Assembly (NCBI RefSeq): GCF_020742175.1
Contig: NZ_DYXM01000129.1
Span: 1-5,428, forward strand
From: Dietzia timorensis
GTDB taxonomy: Bacteria; Actinomycetota; Actinomycetes; Mycobacteriales; Mycobacteriaceae
Direction: 5' to 3'
DNA length: 5,428 nt
Numbering within the stretch: position 1 is the stretch's first letter; every line of letters begins with the position of its first letter. Of this stretch, positions 1 to 5,428 are shown piece by piece. A model generated the notes under the pieces. The model saw nothing but the letters and a program-made list of their open reading frames with translations. It did not search any database and was not told where the DNA came from. The position numbers and the translations under genes were made by a program.

Positions 1-523
1 GATCCGCCCAATCAGAGACGAGGAGTTCGCACAACTCGAAACGATTGAAAACGATGCCGATCGTTTGCTCATCGACACCTTGCGCCCCACTAGATGGGAC
101 CCCGCTCCCCCGGGTTCCACACGCCAGGGTCATGACGGTCTCGTGCTCGTGGCCCAAAACGATACGGGTTCGCTTAAAGAAGAGCTCGATGGGTTCATCG
201 ACATCCGCTACTTTGGCGGCGCCACTGCGTACGTCGACGTTCTCGCCGTTCGGCGCCGGTCGATGCGCCAAGGACTCGGCCGGCGCCTCTTGCGGAACGC
301 CGCGGTTATGGCGACGCGGGCAGGCATAACATCCCTGACGCTGCGCACGTACCGCTCAATCGCCTTCAATGGGCCGTTCTACGCCTCGGAGGGGTTCGCC
401 ACGTTCACGCCGCCCAGCGAAGCACATTGGGCAGCCGATGTACTCACTGCCGAGCGGCGGGCTGGGTTACCTCGCTCGGAGGATCGCGTATTCATGCGCC
501 TGCCGCTGGAATTTGCGGGGTAG
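1..523 (+). CDS. GNAT-family N-acetyltransferase, 5' end cut by window
   Basis: Probable acyl-CoA-dependent N-acetyltransferase of the GNAT fold; the substrate cannot be told. The frame is open from base 2, giving 173 visible residues. The first ones (IRPIRDEEFAQLETIENDAD) are a typical GNAT opening, so probably only a few residues are missing. I therefore treat the TTG at 65 as an internal Leu codon, not a start. The acetyl-CoA-binding motif A lies at visible residues about 79-96: a hydrophobic strand (VDVLAV), then RRRSMRQGLGRRLL. The GxG of the pyrophosphate loop is present, but the usual Arg/Gln three residues before the first Gly is Met. The later NGPFYASEGF (about 123-132) matches the C-terminal GNAT block with its Tyr and Gly-Phe. 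The gene ends 36 bases before the thioesterase start, so co-transcription is likely. Family confident, role unknown. Confidence 0.85.
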   Translation, partial: IRPIRDEEFAQLETIENDADRLLIDTLRPTRWDPAPPGSTRQGHDGLVLVAQNDTGSLKEELDGFIDIRYFGGATAYVDVLAVRRRSMRQGLGRRLLRNAAVMATRAGITSLTLRTYRSIAFNGPFYASEGFATFTPPSEAHWAADVLTAERRAGLPRSEDRVFMRLPLEFAG

Positions 524-550
524 GGTGGCTCCAACAACAGTCGACCGGGT

Positions 551-556
551 GGAGGA
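551..556 (+). promoter_or_regulatory. Ribosome binding site of the thioesterase gene
   Basis: GGAGGA lies just before the ATG at 560; counted from GGAGG the spacing is 4 bases, which is on the short side. It still supports this start, because the encoded N-terminus (MESFYQHLADGRF) matches the usual beginning of the family. Confidence 0.6.
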
Positions 557-559
557 ACT

Positions 560-1348
560 ATGGAGTCGTTCTACCAGCACCTCGCCGACGGACGGTTCGA
601 AAGCGGCACGCAAACCGCCGGACCGTGGGGGCCCGAAGCGCAGCATGCGGGGCCGCCGTCGGCCCTTCTCGCTCGAGAATTCTCTCGTTATGGAGATATC
701 GGCGACAAGCGCATTGCCTCGATCTCCGTCGATATCCTCTCCCCCGTTCCCATCAGTCCTCTCGAAGTGAGTGTTCGCGTGGACAAGCCCGGGAGGCAGG
801 TCGAGCTGCTCTCAGGAGAGATTCGCGCCGGCGACAAAGTAGTGCTTGCGGCTCGCGCGTGGCGGGTGCTGAAGGCTCCCGACGATGTGCCGTATATCGG
901 GCCCAACGCAAAGCTCCCGGAATCCATATCGCAAAGTGACGGGGACGGCGTCGGCAGAGAGGTGATGCCAGGCGCCTATACGAGAGGCTACCTGTCCGCC
1001 GTTGAGTGGCTACAGGCCCCTGACGAGGAGAATCCGCCGAATGAGCCACGCAGTGCCTGGATCCGGCCGCTCATCCCTCTGGTCGAGGGCGAACCGATCA
1101 CGGGCACCGAACTCGCAATGCTGACTGCCGATTCGGGCAGCGGGGTACATGTCCCCATCGATCCTTTCCATCACGCGGGGATCAATTGCACGTTGCACGT
1201 GGCATTCTTGCGCGAGCCCGAGGGAGAACGGATCGGCCTCGAATCCCGCACGTCCGTGGCGCCCGCGGGCTGCGGACTGACCTCGACAACGCTGCACGAC
1301 CGTCGCGGTGTCTTTGGCACGGGGACGCAGAGCCTCCTCTTTCGCTAG
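560..1348 (+). CDS. TesB-like acyl-CoA thioesterase family protein (double hotdog)
   Basis: 262-residue cytoplasmic protein of the actinobacterial TesB-like thioesterase superfamily, expected to hydrolyse an acyl-CoA to the free acid and CoA; the chain is unknown. The N-terminal hotdog (about 1-105) has the characteristic FYxxLxDGRF opening and the AQHAGPPSALLARE helix (27-40). The C-terminal hotdog (about 160-262) has LTADSGSG (188-195), INCTLHVAF (208-216) and a closing TTLHDRRG...GTGTQSLLFR. By analogy with Escherichia coli TesB, whose catalytic residues are Asp204, Thr228 and Gln278, the likely counterparts here are Asp191, Thr211 and Gln257; this alignment was made by eye. No signal peptide or membrane segment is seen. 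It follows the acetyltransferase gene by 36 bases and converges with ctaF. Codon use looks less strictly G/C-ending than in asnB, which suits a weakly expressed accessory gene. Thioesterase activity is inferred from family only. Confidence 0.85.
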   Translation: MESFYQHLADGRFESGTQTAGPWGPEAQHAGPPSALLAREFSRYGDIGDKRIASISVDILSPVPISPLEVSVRVDKPGRQVELLSGEIRAGDKVVLAARAWRVLKAPDDVPYIGPNAKLPESISQSDGDGVGREVMPGAYTRGYLSAVEWLQAPDEENPPNEPRSAWIRPLIPLVEGEPITGTELAMLTADSGSGVHVPIDPFHHAGINCTLHVAFLREPEGERIGLESRTSVAPAGCGLTSTTLHDRRGVFGTGTQSLLFR

Positions 1349-1418
1349 CACTCGGGCAGACGAGAGTCGGTGGGAGGCCAGGCTATATTCGGCACCTCCG
1401 ACGTCATAGGTAAATAAT

Positions 1419-1451
1419 GAAGTGCCCGGCGAGAAACTCGCCGGGCACTTC
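1419..1451. terminator. Hairpin terminator between thioesterase gene and ctaF
   Basis: Perfect 15-bp inverted repeat (1419-1433 and 1437-1451) closing on an AAA loop, so the tip reads G-AAA-C like a GNRA tetraloop. The stem is GC-rich (core GTGCCCGGCGAG). Read on the - strand it is followed by ATTATTTA (1418-1411), a U-rich tail that makes it a good intrinsic terminator for ctaCF, about 45 bases beyond the ctaF stop. Read on the + strand no T-run follows, so termination of the thioesterase transcript here is less certain. Confidence 0.88.
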
Positions 1452-1496
1452 GCGTGCTTGCGCCGATGTGGGCGCGGAGGATTGTCGAGGCCGCTG

Positions 1497-1913
1497 CTAG
1501 TGCGTCTCCGGACCCCAGTAGTACTGGAACACGAGGCCGCAGACGGCGGCCACCAGAACGAGGGCACCAACCGAGACGATCCACCAGTTGGTGAAGGCAA
1601 GGCCCATTGCAACGGTGACGACCACGGCTGCGACGGTGAACGGCCAGATCGAGCCCGGCGAGAAGAAGCCGAGCTCACCGGCGCCGTCGGAAACCTCGGC
1701 GTCCTCGTAATCCTCGGGCAGCGTGCTGATTCGCGCGTTGACGAAGTGCAGGTAGCCGGCGATGAGGAGGCACAGCAGCGTTGACAGCACGAGTGCTGTG
1801 CCACCTGCCCACTCGATGTTGAGGCGGGACTGGTGGGTCAGAACGATATACGCAACGGCCAAGATCCCCATAAACAAGGTGAGGCCATCGAAGACGCGCA
1901 TTGCTGCATGCAT
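1497..1913 (-). CDS. ctaF: Cytochrome c oxidase polypeptide 4 (CtaF), actinobacterial subunit IV
   Basis: Small integral membrane subunit of the aa3-type cytochrome c oxidase in the actinobacterial bc1-aa3 supercomplex; it carries no cofactor and is thought to be structural. The 138 residues give four hydrophobic segments (about 7-27, 36-58, 88-107, 109-131). Between the second and third lies the family signature PEDYEDAEVSDGAGELGFF (66-84), and the protein ends in the typical FQYYWGPETH. Mycobacterial CtaF as I remember it has the same plan and length. The chosen ATG (1911-1913) aligns with the mycobacterial N-terminus and has an AAGGA ribosome site 6 bases upstream; Met5 is an alternative start with less support. 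It lies 31 bases after ctaC and shares its transcript, which ends at the hairpin at 1419-1451. Confidence 0.93.
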   Translation of the reverse strand: MHAAMRVFDGLTLFMGILAVAYIVLTHQSRLNIEWAGGTALVLSTLLCLLIAGYLHFVNARISTLPEDYEDAEVSDGAGELGFFSPGSIWPFTVAAVVVTVAMGLAFTNWWIVSVGALVLVAAVCGLVFQYYWGPETH

Positions 1914-1919
1914 GTCAGA

Positions 1920-1924
1920 TCCTT
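1920..1924 (-). promoter_or_regulatory. Ribosome binding site of ctaF
   Basis: On the - strand AAGGA is followed by TCTGAC and then ATG, a 6-base spacing. It sits inside the 31-base ctaC-ctaF gap and supports the first Met as the start. Confidence 0.65.
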
Positions 1925-1944
1925 AACTCTTCTCGTGCCCTGCG

Positions 1945-3060
1945 TTAGTTCGCGGCCGCGTTATTGTCGATGGTGTTCGCCTGCTCGCGGGTATCCGCAC
2001 GGCCGGTCTTGAACGGCTCGGTGGACGTCGCGTACGGCTCCTGACCGATGTGCTCGAGCGCCTCGGCGTTCGTGGCAAGCGGGTTGTCCTCGCGGAAGTT
2101 GATGTATTCGGCGAAGTCCGCCTCGGAAACCGCGCGGAGCTCGAAGTTCATCATCGCATGGTAGGTGCCACACATTTCCGCACAGCGGCCGACGAACGCG
2201 CCCTCACGGTCGATTTGCTCGACCTGGAACTTGTTGAGTTGCTGGTTCTGGCCGGGAGCCGGCATAACGTCGAGCTTGTAGACGAATTCCGGTACCCAGA
2301 ACGAGTGGATCACGTCCGCCGAAGCGAGACGGAATTCGATCCGAGTATTCGTCGGGACGACGAGTACCGGAACCTCTTCGGACGTGCCGACTGTCTCCAT
2401 GTTGTTGTACTCGAGGTACGACTTGTCGTTCGGGAGGCGGCCGTGGACCGGACCGGAGGCGGCGGGGCCTTCGAGCCCTTCGGCTTCCTGCTCCTCGGGG
2501 CTGCGCGTGCCGGCTGCCTCGGCCTCGGCGAGTGCCTCATAGTCGGTGCCGTCTTCGATCGACGCACCATCGACATCAACCTTGTTGTAACCGAACTTCC
2601 AGTTCCACTGGTAGGCGGTGACGTCGACGCGTACACCCACCTCATCCTCCGGAGCCAGGTCGAGCACCTTGTTTTGCGTGACCACGGTGCCGTAGAAGAG
2701 CACAGAGATGATGACGAACGGGAGGATCGTGTAGATCAACTCCAGCGGAACGTTGTACTGCGTCTGGCGTGGGAACTCGTTGTCGCCCTTCTTCTTCCGA
2801 TGGAAAATCATCGGATAGAACATGAGCGCCCAGACGATGACACCGACGACGAGCGATGCGATGACAGTCAGAGTCCAGAACTCGCGAACCGCAGTGCCCT
2901 CGGGCGTAATGCCCGTCGGGAAACCGAAGTTGATGGTCTGGTTCCACCACTTGTTATCCGTATGCAAGCTGCAGCCGGAAAGAACGAGCCCAAGGATGCC
3001 CATTAAACCGGCAAAAGCACCCCTGTGCGCCCATCGGCGCTCGCCACGCTGATCCACCAT
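1945..3060 (-). CDS. ctaC: Cytochrome c oxidase subunit II (CtaC), lipoprotein, CuA centre
   Basis: Subunit II of the aa3-type terminal oxidase: it takes electrons from the cytochrome cc of the bc1 complex at its binuclear CuA centre and passes them to subunit I. The 371 residues begin with a lipoprotein signal peptide: basic N-terminus, hydrophobic stretch, lipobox LSGC with Cys30 as the probable lipidated residue. Two membrane helices follow (about 62-86 and 105-127), then the outward-facing cupredoxin domain. It has the aromatic patch YQWNWKF (150-156) and all CuA ligands: His252, Cys293, Glu295, Cys297, His301 and Met304 (GRCAEMCGTYHAMM). An acidic and charged insertion, about residues 163-215, interrupts the domain; a charged insertion here is known in C. 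glutamicum CtaC. The C-terminal extension (LATNAEALEHIGQEPYATST) also looks corynebacterial. The start is firm: an in-frame TAG directly precedes the ATG. Confidence 0.97.
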   Translation of the reverse strand: MVDQRGERRWAHRGAFAGLMGILGLVLSGCSLHTDNKWWNQTINFGFPTGITPEGTAVREFWTLTVIASLVVGVIVWALMFYPMIFHRKKKGDNEFPRQTQYNVPLELIYTILPFVIISVLFYGTVVTQNKVLDLAPEDEVGVRVDVTAYQWNWKFGYNKVDVDGASIEDGTDYEALAEAEAAGTRSPEEQEAEGLEGPAASGPVHGRLPNDKSYLEYNNMETVGTSEEVPVLVVPTNTRIEFRLASADVIHSFWVPEFVYKLDVMPAPGQNQQLNKFQVEQIDREGAFVGRCAEMCGTYHAMMNFELRAVSEADFAEYINFREDNPLATNAEALEHIGQEPYATSTEPFKTGRADTREQANTIDNNAAAN

Positions 3061-3064
3061 CTAG

Positions 3065-3072
3065 CCTTCCTC
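3065..3072 (-). promoter_or_regulatory. Ribosome binding site of ctaC
   Basis: On the - strand GAGGAAGG is followed by CTAG and the ATG; the GAGG core is 8 bases from the start. The TAG in that linker is in frame with ctaC and rules out any longer protein. Confidence 0.75.
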
Positions 3073-3155
3073 TTTACGGCTCCGCTAGTGCACGCGACAC
3101 CCATCGTCGCTACACCTAAGAAGAGTATCGGAACGCTCTTAGATTCCATGCCTTG

Positions 3156-3184
3156 GGGGGTGCGATTCTCAGAATTCGACCCCC
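3156..3184. repeat. GC-rich dyad (operator-like inverted repeat) upstream of ctaC and asnB
   Basis: A symmetric element centred on base 3170: inner arms ATTCT / AGAAT flank a single C, then a 3-base unpaired step, then outer arms GGGGGT / ACCCCC. Eleven of 14 position pairs are complementary. It lies about 96 bases upstream of the ctaC start and about 155 upstream of the asnB start. It could be a regulator binding site or, if transcribed, an RNA hairpin. I do not recognise it as a known corynebacterial operator. Confidence 0.5.
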
Positions 3185-3322
3185 AATCGGTCGCGGTCTG
3201 CACTGCTCGGCCGGGCGCTACCGTTCGGTTGCACTCCGACTACGTAGGATACCGGAGTAAACACACGCGCCCAGGGTTGACGCTCGACGCATCCCGGGGA
3301 GCGGTCCTATCCCCAATTCGGC

Positions 3323-3327
3323 AAGGA
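3323..3327 (+). promoter_or_regulatory. Ribosome binding site of asnB
   Basis: AAGGA ends 11 bases before the ATG at 3339, slightly long but acceptable. The start is fixed independently by the Cys that must follow the initiator Met. Confidence 0.6.
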
Positions 3328-3338
3328 ATGCTCACTCT

Positions 3339-5267
3339 ATGTGCGGACTGATCGGACTACTGAGCCACCGCGGCGAGGCCACAACACACAATGACGCGGT
3401 GTTGGCGGCTATGGAATGCATGCACCACCGCGGCCCGGACGAGGTAGGCACGCAGGGAACCGCCGATCTCGTCTTCGGTTTCAATCGCCTGTCGATCATC
3501 GACATCAACCACTCGCACCAGCCGCTGCGCTGGGGGCCACCGGAGTCACCGGAGCGCTACACGCTCGTCTTCAACGGCGAGATCTATAACTACATCGAAC
3601 TTCGCGAACAGCTCGTCGCCGAGTTCGGCGCCGAGTTCGCCACCGAGGGGGACGGCGAACCGATCGTCGTCGGTTTCCATCATTGGGGCCCGGAGGTCGT
3701 GGGGCGCCTGCGCGGAATGTTCGGCATCGCCATCTGGGACACCGTCGAGCGGACGCTGTTCGTCGCGCGCGATTTCTTCGGCATCAAGCCGATGTACATC
3801 GCCGAGGGCCCTGACGCCACCGTCGTCGGTTCGGAGAAGAAGTCGGTTGCCGAACTCGCGGGCATCGCAGGCGTCGACACGTCGATCGACACGCGGGCGC
3901 TGCAGCACTACGTGACTCTGCAGTACGTGCCCGAGGACGAAACCCTCAACAAGGGCATCCGCCGCCTCGAGTCCGGCACCTACGCCTTCTTCCGCCCCGG
4001 GGAGAAGGGCGAGTTCGTCCGCTACTTCCATCCGAGCTTCGAGGTGCCGGCACAGCTGGCCAACAACACCGGCGAGCCCGCATACCGTCGGATCACGAAC
4101 GCGCTGGAGGATTCGGTAGCCAAGCACATGCGCGCCGACGTGACCGTAGGGTCCTTCCTCTCCGGTGGCATCGACTCCACCGTGATCGCCGCGCTCGCCC
4201 GCCGTCACAACGAGAAGTTGATGACCTTTACCACCGGCTTCGAGCGGCAAGGCTATTCGGAGATCGACGTCGCCGCGGAGTCGGCCGCGGCGATCGGCGT
4301 GGAGCACGTGGTCAAGGTCGTCTCCCCCGAGGAATTCGCGGCGGCGATCCCGGAGATCATCTGGTACCTCGACGAGCCCGTCGCCGATCCGGCGCTCGTC
4401 CCGCTGTATTTCGTCGCCCGCGAGGCACGCAAGCACGTCAAGGTCGTGCTGTCCGGGGAAGGCGCCGACGAGCTGTTCGGCGGCTACACGATCTACAAGG
4501 AGCCGCTCTCGCTCGCGCCGTTCGAGAAGGTGCCGGGCTCGCTTCGCCCCTACCTTGGCAAGCTCTCGGCGAAGCTGCCCGAGGGGATGCGCGGCAAGTC
4601 GCTGCTGCACCGCGGCTCCCAGCGTCTCGAGGACCGTTACTACGGCAACGCTCGCTCGTTCAGCGAGTCGCAGGTCGAATCCGTGCTTCGCGACTACCGG
4701 CCCGAGTGGGGCCACCAGGACGTGACCGCGCCGATCTACCGCCTCTCCGAGGGCTGGGATCCGGTCGCACGGATGCAGCACCTCGACCTGTTCACGTGGC
4801 TGCGCGGCGACATTCTCGTCAAGGCAGACAAAATCACCATGGCGAACTCGCTGGAGCTGCGCGTGCCGTTCCTCGACAAGGAGGTCTTCGAGGTGGCGCG
4901 CACGCTGCCGCATACCGAGAAGATCTCGCACGGCACCACGAAGTACGCCCTGCGCCGCGCGATCGCCGACATCGTCCCGCCGCACGTGCTCGAGCGTCGC
5001 AAGCTCGGCTTCCCCGTGCCGACGCGCCACTGGCTCGCCGGGCCGGAGCTGCATGATTGGGCGCGCGGCATCATCGCCGAATCGCAGACCGACGAGCTCG
5101 TCGACAAGCAGGCGGTCCTTGCGATGCTCGACGAGCACCGCATGGGCACCAGCGACCACAGCCGCCGCATCTGGACCATGCTCTGTTTCATGATCTGGCA
5201 CGGCATTTTCGTCGAAAAGCGGATCACCCCGAATATCGAGCGCAAGGACTACCCCGTCCGCCTCTAG
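3339..5267 (+). CDS. asnB: Glutamine-dependent amidotransferase, asparagine synthetase B type (AsnB/LtsA)
   Basis: Class II glutamine amidotransferase with an ATP-dependent synthetase domain: it releases ammonia from glutamine and transfers it to an adenylylated carboxylate. In corynebacteria the orthologue (LtsA) is linked to amidation of meso-diaminopimelate in peptidoglycan and to lysozyme and temperature resistance, so cell-wall amidation is as likely as asparagine synthesis. The 642 residues match the usual 640-652. The N-terminal glutaminase domain (about 2-220) has the nucleophile Cys2 exposed after Met removal, RGPDE (31-35), FGFNRLSIID (46-55) and NGEIYN (79-84). The synthetase domain (about 245-615) has the ATP pyrophosphatase loop SGGIDS (275-280), LSGEGADELFGGY (371-383) and DKITMANSLELRVPFLD (497-513). 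No defect is visible. Codon use is strongly G/C-ending, consistent with good expression. It diverges from ctaC and ends at a bidirectional terminator. Confidence 0.97.
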   Translation: MCGLIGLLSHRGEATTHNDAVLAAMECMHHRGPDEVGTQGTADLVFGFNRLSIIDINHSHQPLRWGPPESPERYTLVFNGEIYNYIELREQLVAEFGAEFATEGDGEPIVVGFHHWGPEVVGRLRGMFGIAIWDTVERTLFVARDFFGIKPMYIAEGPDATVVGSEKKSVAELAGIAGVDTSIDTRALQHYVTLQYVPEDETLNKGIRRLESGTYAFFRPGEKGEFVRYFHPSFEVPAQLANNTGEPAYRRITNALEDSVAKHMRADVTVGSFLSGGIDSTVIAALARRHNEKLMTFTTGFERQGYSEIDVAAESAAAIGVEHVVKVVSPEEFAAAIPEIIWYLDEPVADPALVPLYFVAREARKHVKVVLSGEGADELFGGYTIYKEPLSLAPFEKVPGSLRPYLGKLSAKLPEGMRGKSLLHRGSQRLEDRYYGNARSFSESQVESVLRDYRPEWGHQDVTAPIYRLSEGWDPVARMQHLDLFTWLRGDILVKADKITMANSLELRVPFLDKEVFEVARTLPHTEKISHGTTKYALRRAIADIVPPHVLERRKLGFPVPTRHWLAGPELHDWARGIIAESQTDELVDKQAVLAMLDEHRMGTSDHSRRIWTMLCFMIWHGIFVEKRITPNIERKDYPVRL

Positions 5268-5284
5268 CGTCGCCGCAACCCGGC

Positions 5285-5333
5285 ACGTACAAAGGTCCCG
5301 CCTCCCCTTTCGGGAGGCGGGACCTTTGTACGT
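5285..5333. terminator. Bidirectional terminator between asnB and the kinase gene
   Basis: Perfect 22-bp inverted repeat (5285-5306 and 5312-5333) around a 5-base loop, CTTTC. The stem has a GC-rich top (GGTCCCGCCTCCC) and an AAA/TTT step lower down, so either strand gives a strong hairpin followed by a short U run within the stem base. It begins 18 bases after the asnB stop and lies 43 bases beyond the stop of the convergent gene, as expected for a shared terminator. Confidence 0.93.
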
Positions 5334-5376
5334 ATGCCCCTGGTTACCGCCTATGACGGCGGAGGTGCCGGATCGG

Positions 5377-5428
5377 CTAGGCCGGCAGCAGCTCTGCGAG
5401 TTCCTGCGCAGCGTCCTCGCCGTAGGCC
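5377..5428 (-). CDS. C-terminus of probable PfkB-family carbohydrate/adenosine kinase (partial)
   Basis: Only the last 16 codons and a TAG stop lie in the window, on the - strand, reading AYGEDAAQELAELLPA. As I remember it, the M. tuberculosis adenosine kinase (AdoK, Rv2202c) ends in a very similar AYGExAAxEI run, and that gene sits next to asnB in the same convergent orientation. Identity therefore rests on a short C-terminal match plus synteny. If right, the full protein would be a ribokinase-fold enzyme phosphorylating adenosine or a sugar with ATP. The 5' part, with its catalytic residues, is outside the window and cannot be judged. Confidence 0.65.
   Translation of the reverse strand, partial: AYGEDAAQELAELLPA

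Larger units (their letters stand above)
3061..3338. promoter_or_regulatory. Divergent control region between ctaC and asnB
   Basis: These 278 bases separate two outward-reading genes and must hold the promoters of both. I see no convincing gene in them. Possible elements are weak: TTGACG at 3277-3282 resembles a -35 for asnB, but no good -10 follows at 16-18 bases; TAGGAT at 3245-3250 fits the loose TAnnnT actinobacterial -10; on the - strand GATACT (3129-3124) could be a -10 for ctaC, without a matching -35. The clearest structure is the dyad at 3156-3184, listed separately. Assignment as control region rests on gene layout; the individual promoter boxes are guesses. Confidence 0.6.

Noticed and set aside
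65..67. TTG as the start of the acetyltransferase
   Set aside because: The frame is open to the window edge and the upstream residues form a typical GNAT N-terminus, so the gene starts before base 1.
2050..3006. 318-codon open frame on the + strand opposite ctaC
   Set aside because: Antisense shadow of ctaC with low-complexity charged composition and no family resemblance; ctaC has all its CuA ligands.
3117..3141. TAAGA / TCTTA inverted repeat near the ctaC promoter
   Set aside because: Only 5-bp arms separated by 15 bases, which is expected by chance.
3003..3203. Small - strand frame upstream of ctaC with a hydrophobic, lipobox-like stretch (LGVATMGVAC)
   Set aside because: It overlaps the ctaC start by 58 bases in another frame, has no clear ribosome site, and its later part is arbitrary. 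The signal-like look is probably chance, although a leader peptide cannot be fully excluded.
3240..3247. CTACGTAG palindrome in the spacer
   Set aside because: Eight bases of symmetry alone are too short to support a site.
3025..3351. + strand frame running across the divergent spacer into asnB
   Set aside because: It spans promoter DNA and overlaps both gene starts, and its product resembles nothing I know.
3546..5201. Very long open frame (551 codons) on the - strand opposite asnB
   Set aside because: It is an antisense shadow caused by the G/C-ending codons of asnB. The translation is Arg/Asp/Val-rich without any recognisable domain, while the + strand frame has a complete set of catalytic motifs.

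Overview
This looks like an ordinary chromosomal segment from a mycolic-acid actinobacterium (Mycobacteriales/Corynebacteriales; Corynebacterium- or Dietzia-like). The evidence is the high-GC coding, the gene order ctaF-ctaC / asnB / (adoK-type kinase), and the close resemblance of CtaC, CtaF and AsnB to what I remember of the Corynebacterium glutamicum and Mycobacterium tuberculosis proteins. I could not run a search, so the genus is an inference.

Layout. (1) Positions 1-1348, + strand: the nearly complete end of a GNAT acetyltransferase, then, 36 bases later, a TesB-like double-hotdog thioesterase. They probably share a transcript. (2) 1349-1496: a short convergent spacer with a strong hairpin terminator. 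(3) 1497-3060, - strand: ctaC followed by ctaF, encoding subunits II and IV of the actinobacterial aa3-type cytochrome c oxidase. (4) 3061-3338: the divergent control region between ctaC and asnB, with a conspicuous GC-rich dyad. (5) 3339-5267, + strand: asnB/ltsA, a class II glutamine-dependent amidotransferase. (6) 5268-5376: a convergent spacer filled largely by a perfect 22-bp inverted-repeat terminator. (7) 5377-5428, - strand: the last 16 codons of a gene whose C-terminus fits the PfkB-type adenosine kinase found at this place in mycobacteria.

How the genes work together. CtaC carries the CuA centre that receives electrons from the cytochrome bc1-cc complex; CtaF is a small membrane subunit of the same supercomplex. 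AsnB/LtsA is cytoplasmic and, in corynebacteria, is tied to amidation of meso-diaminopimelate in peptidoglycan and to lysozyme resistance. The ctaCF/asnB divergence is a conserved arrangement, not a novelty. The thioesterase/GNAT pair appears to be the variable flank.

I found no RNA genes, mobile elements, CRISPR arrays or evident new system. The points most worth a second look are the dyad in the ctaC-asnB spacer, the acidic insertion in the CuA domain, the two convergent terminators, and the unplaced thioesterase/GNAT pair.
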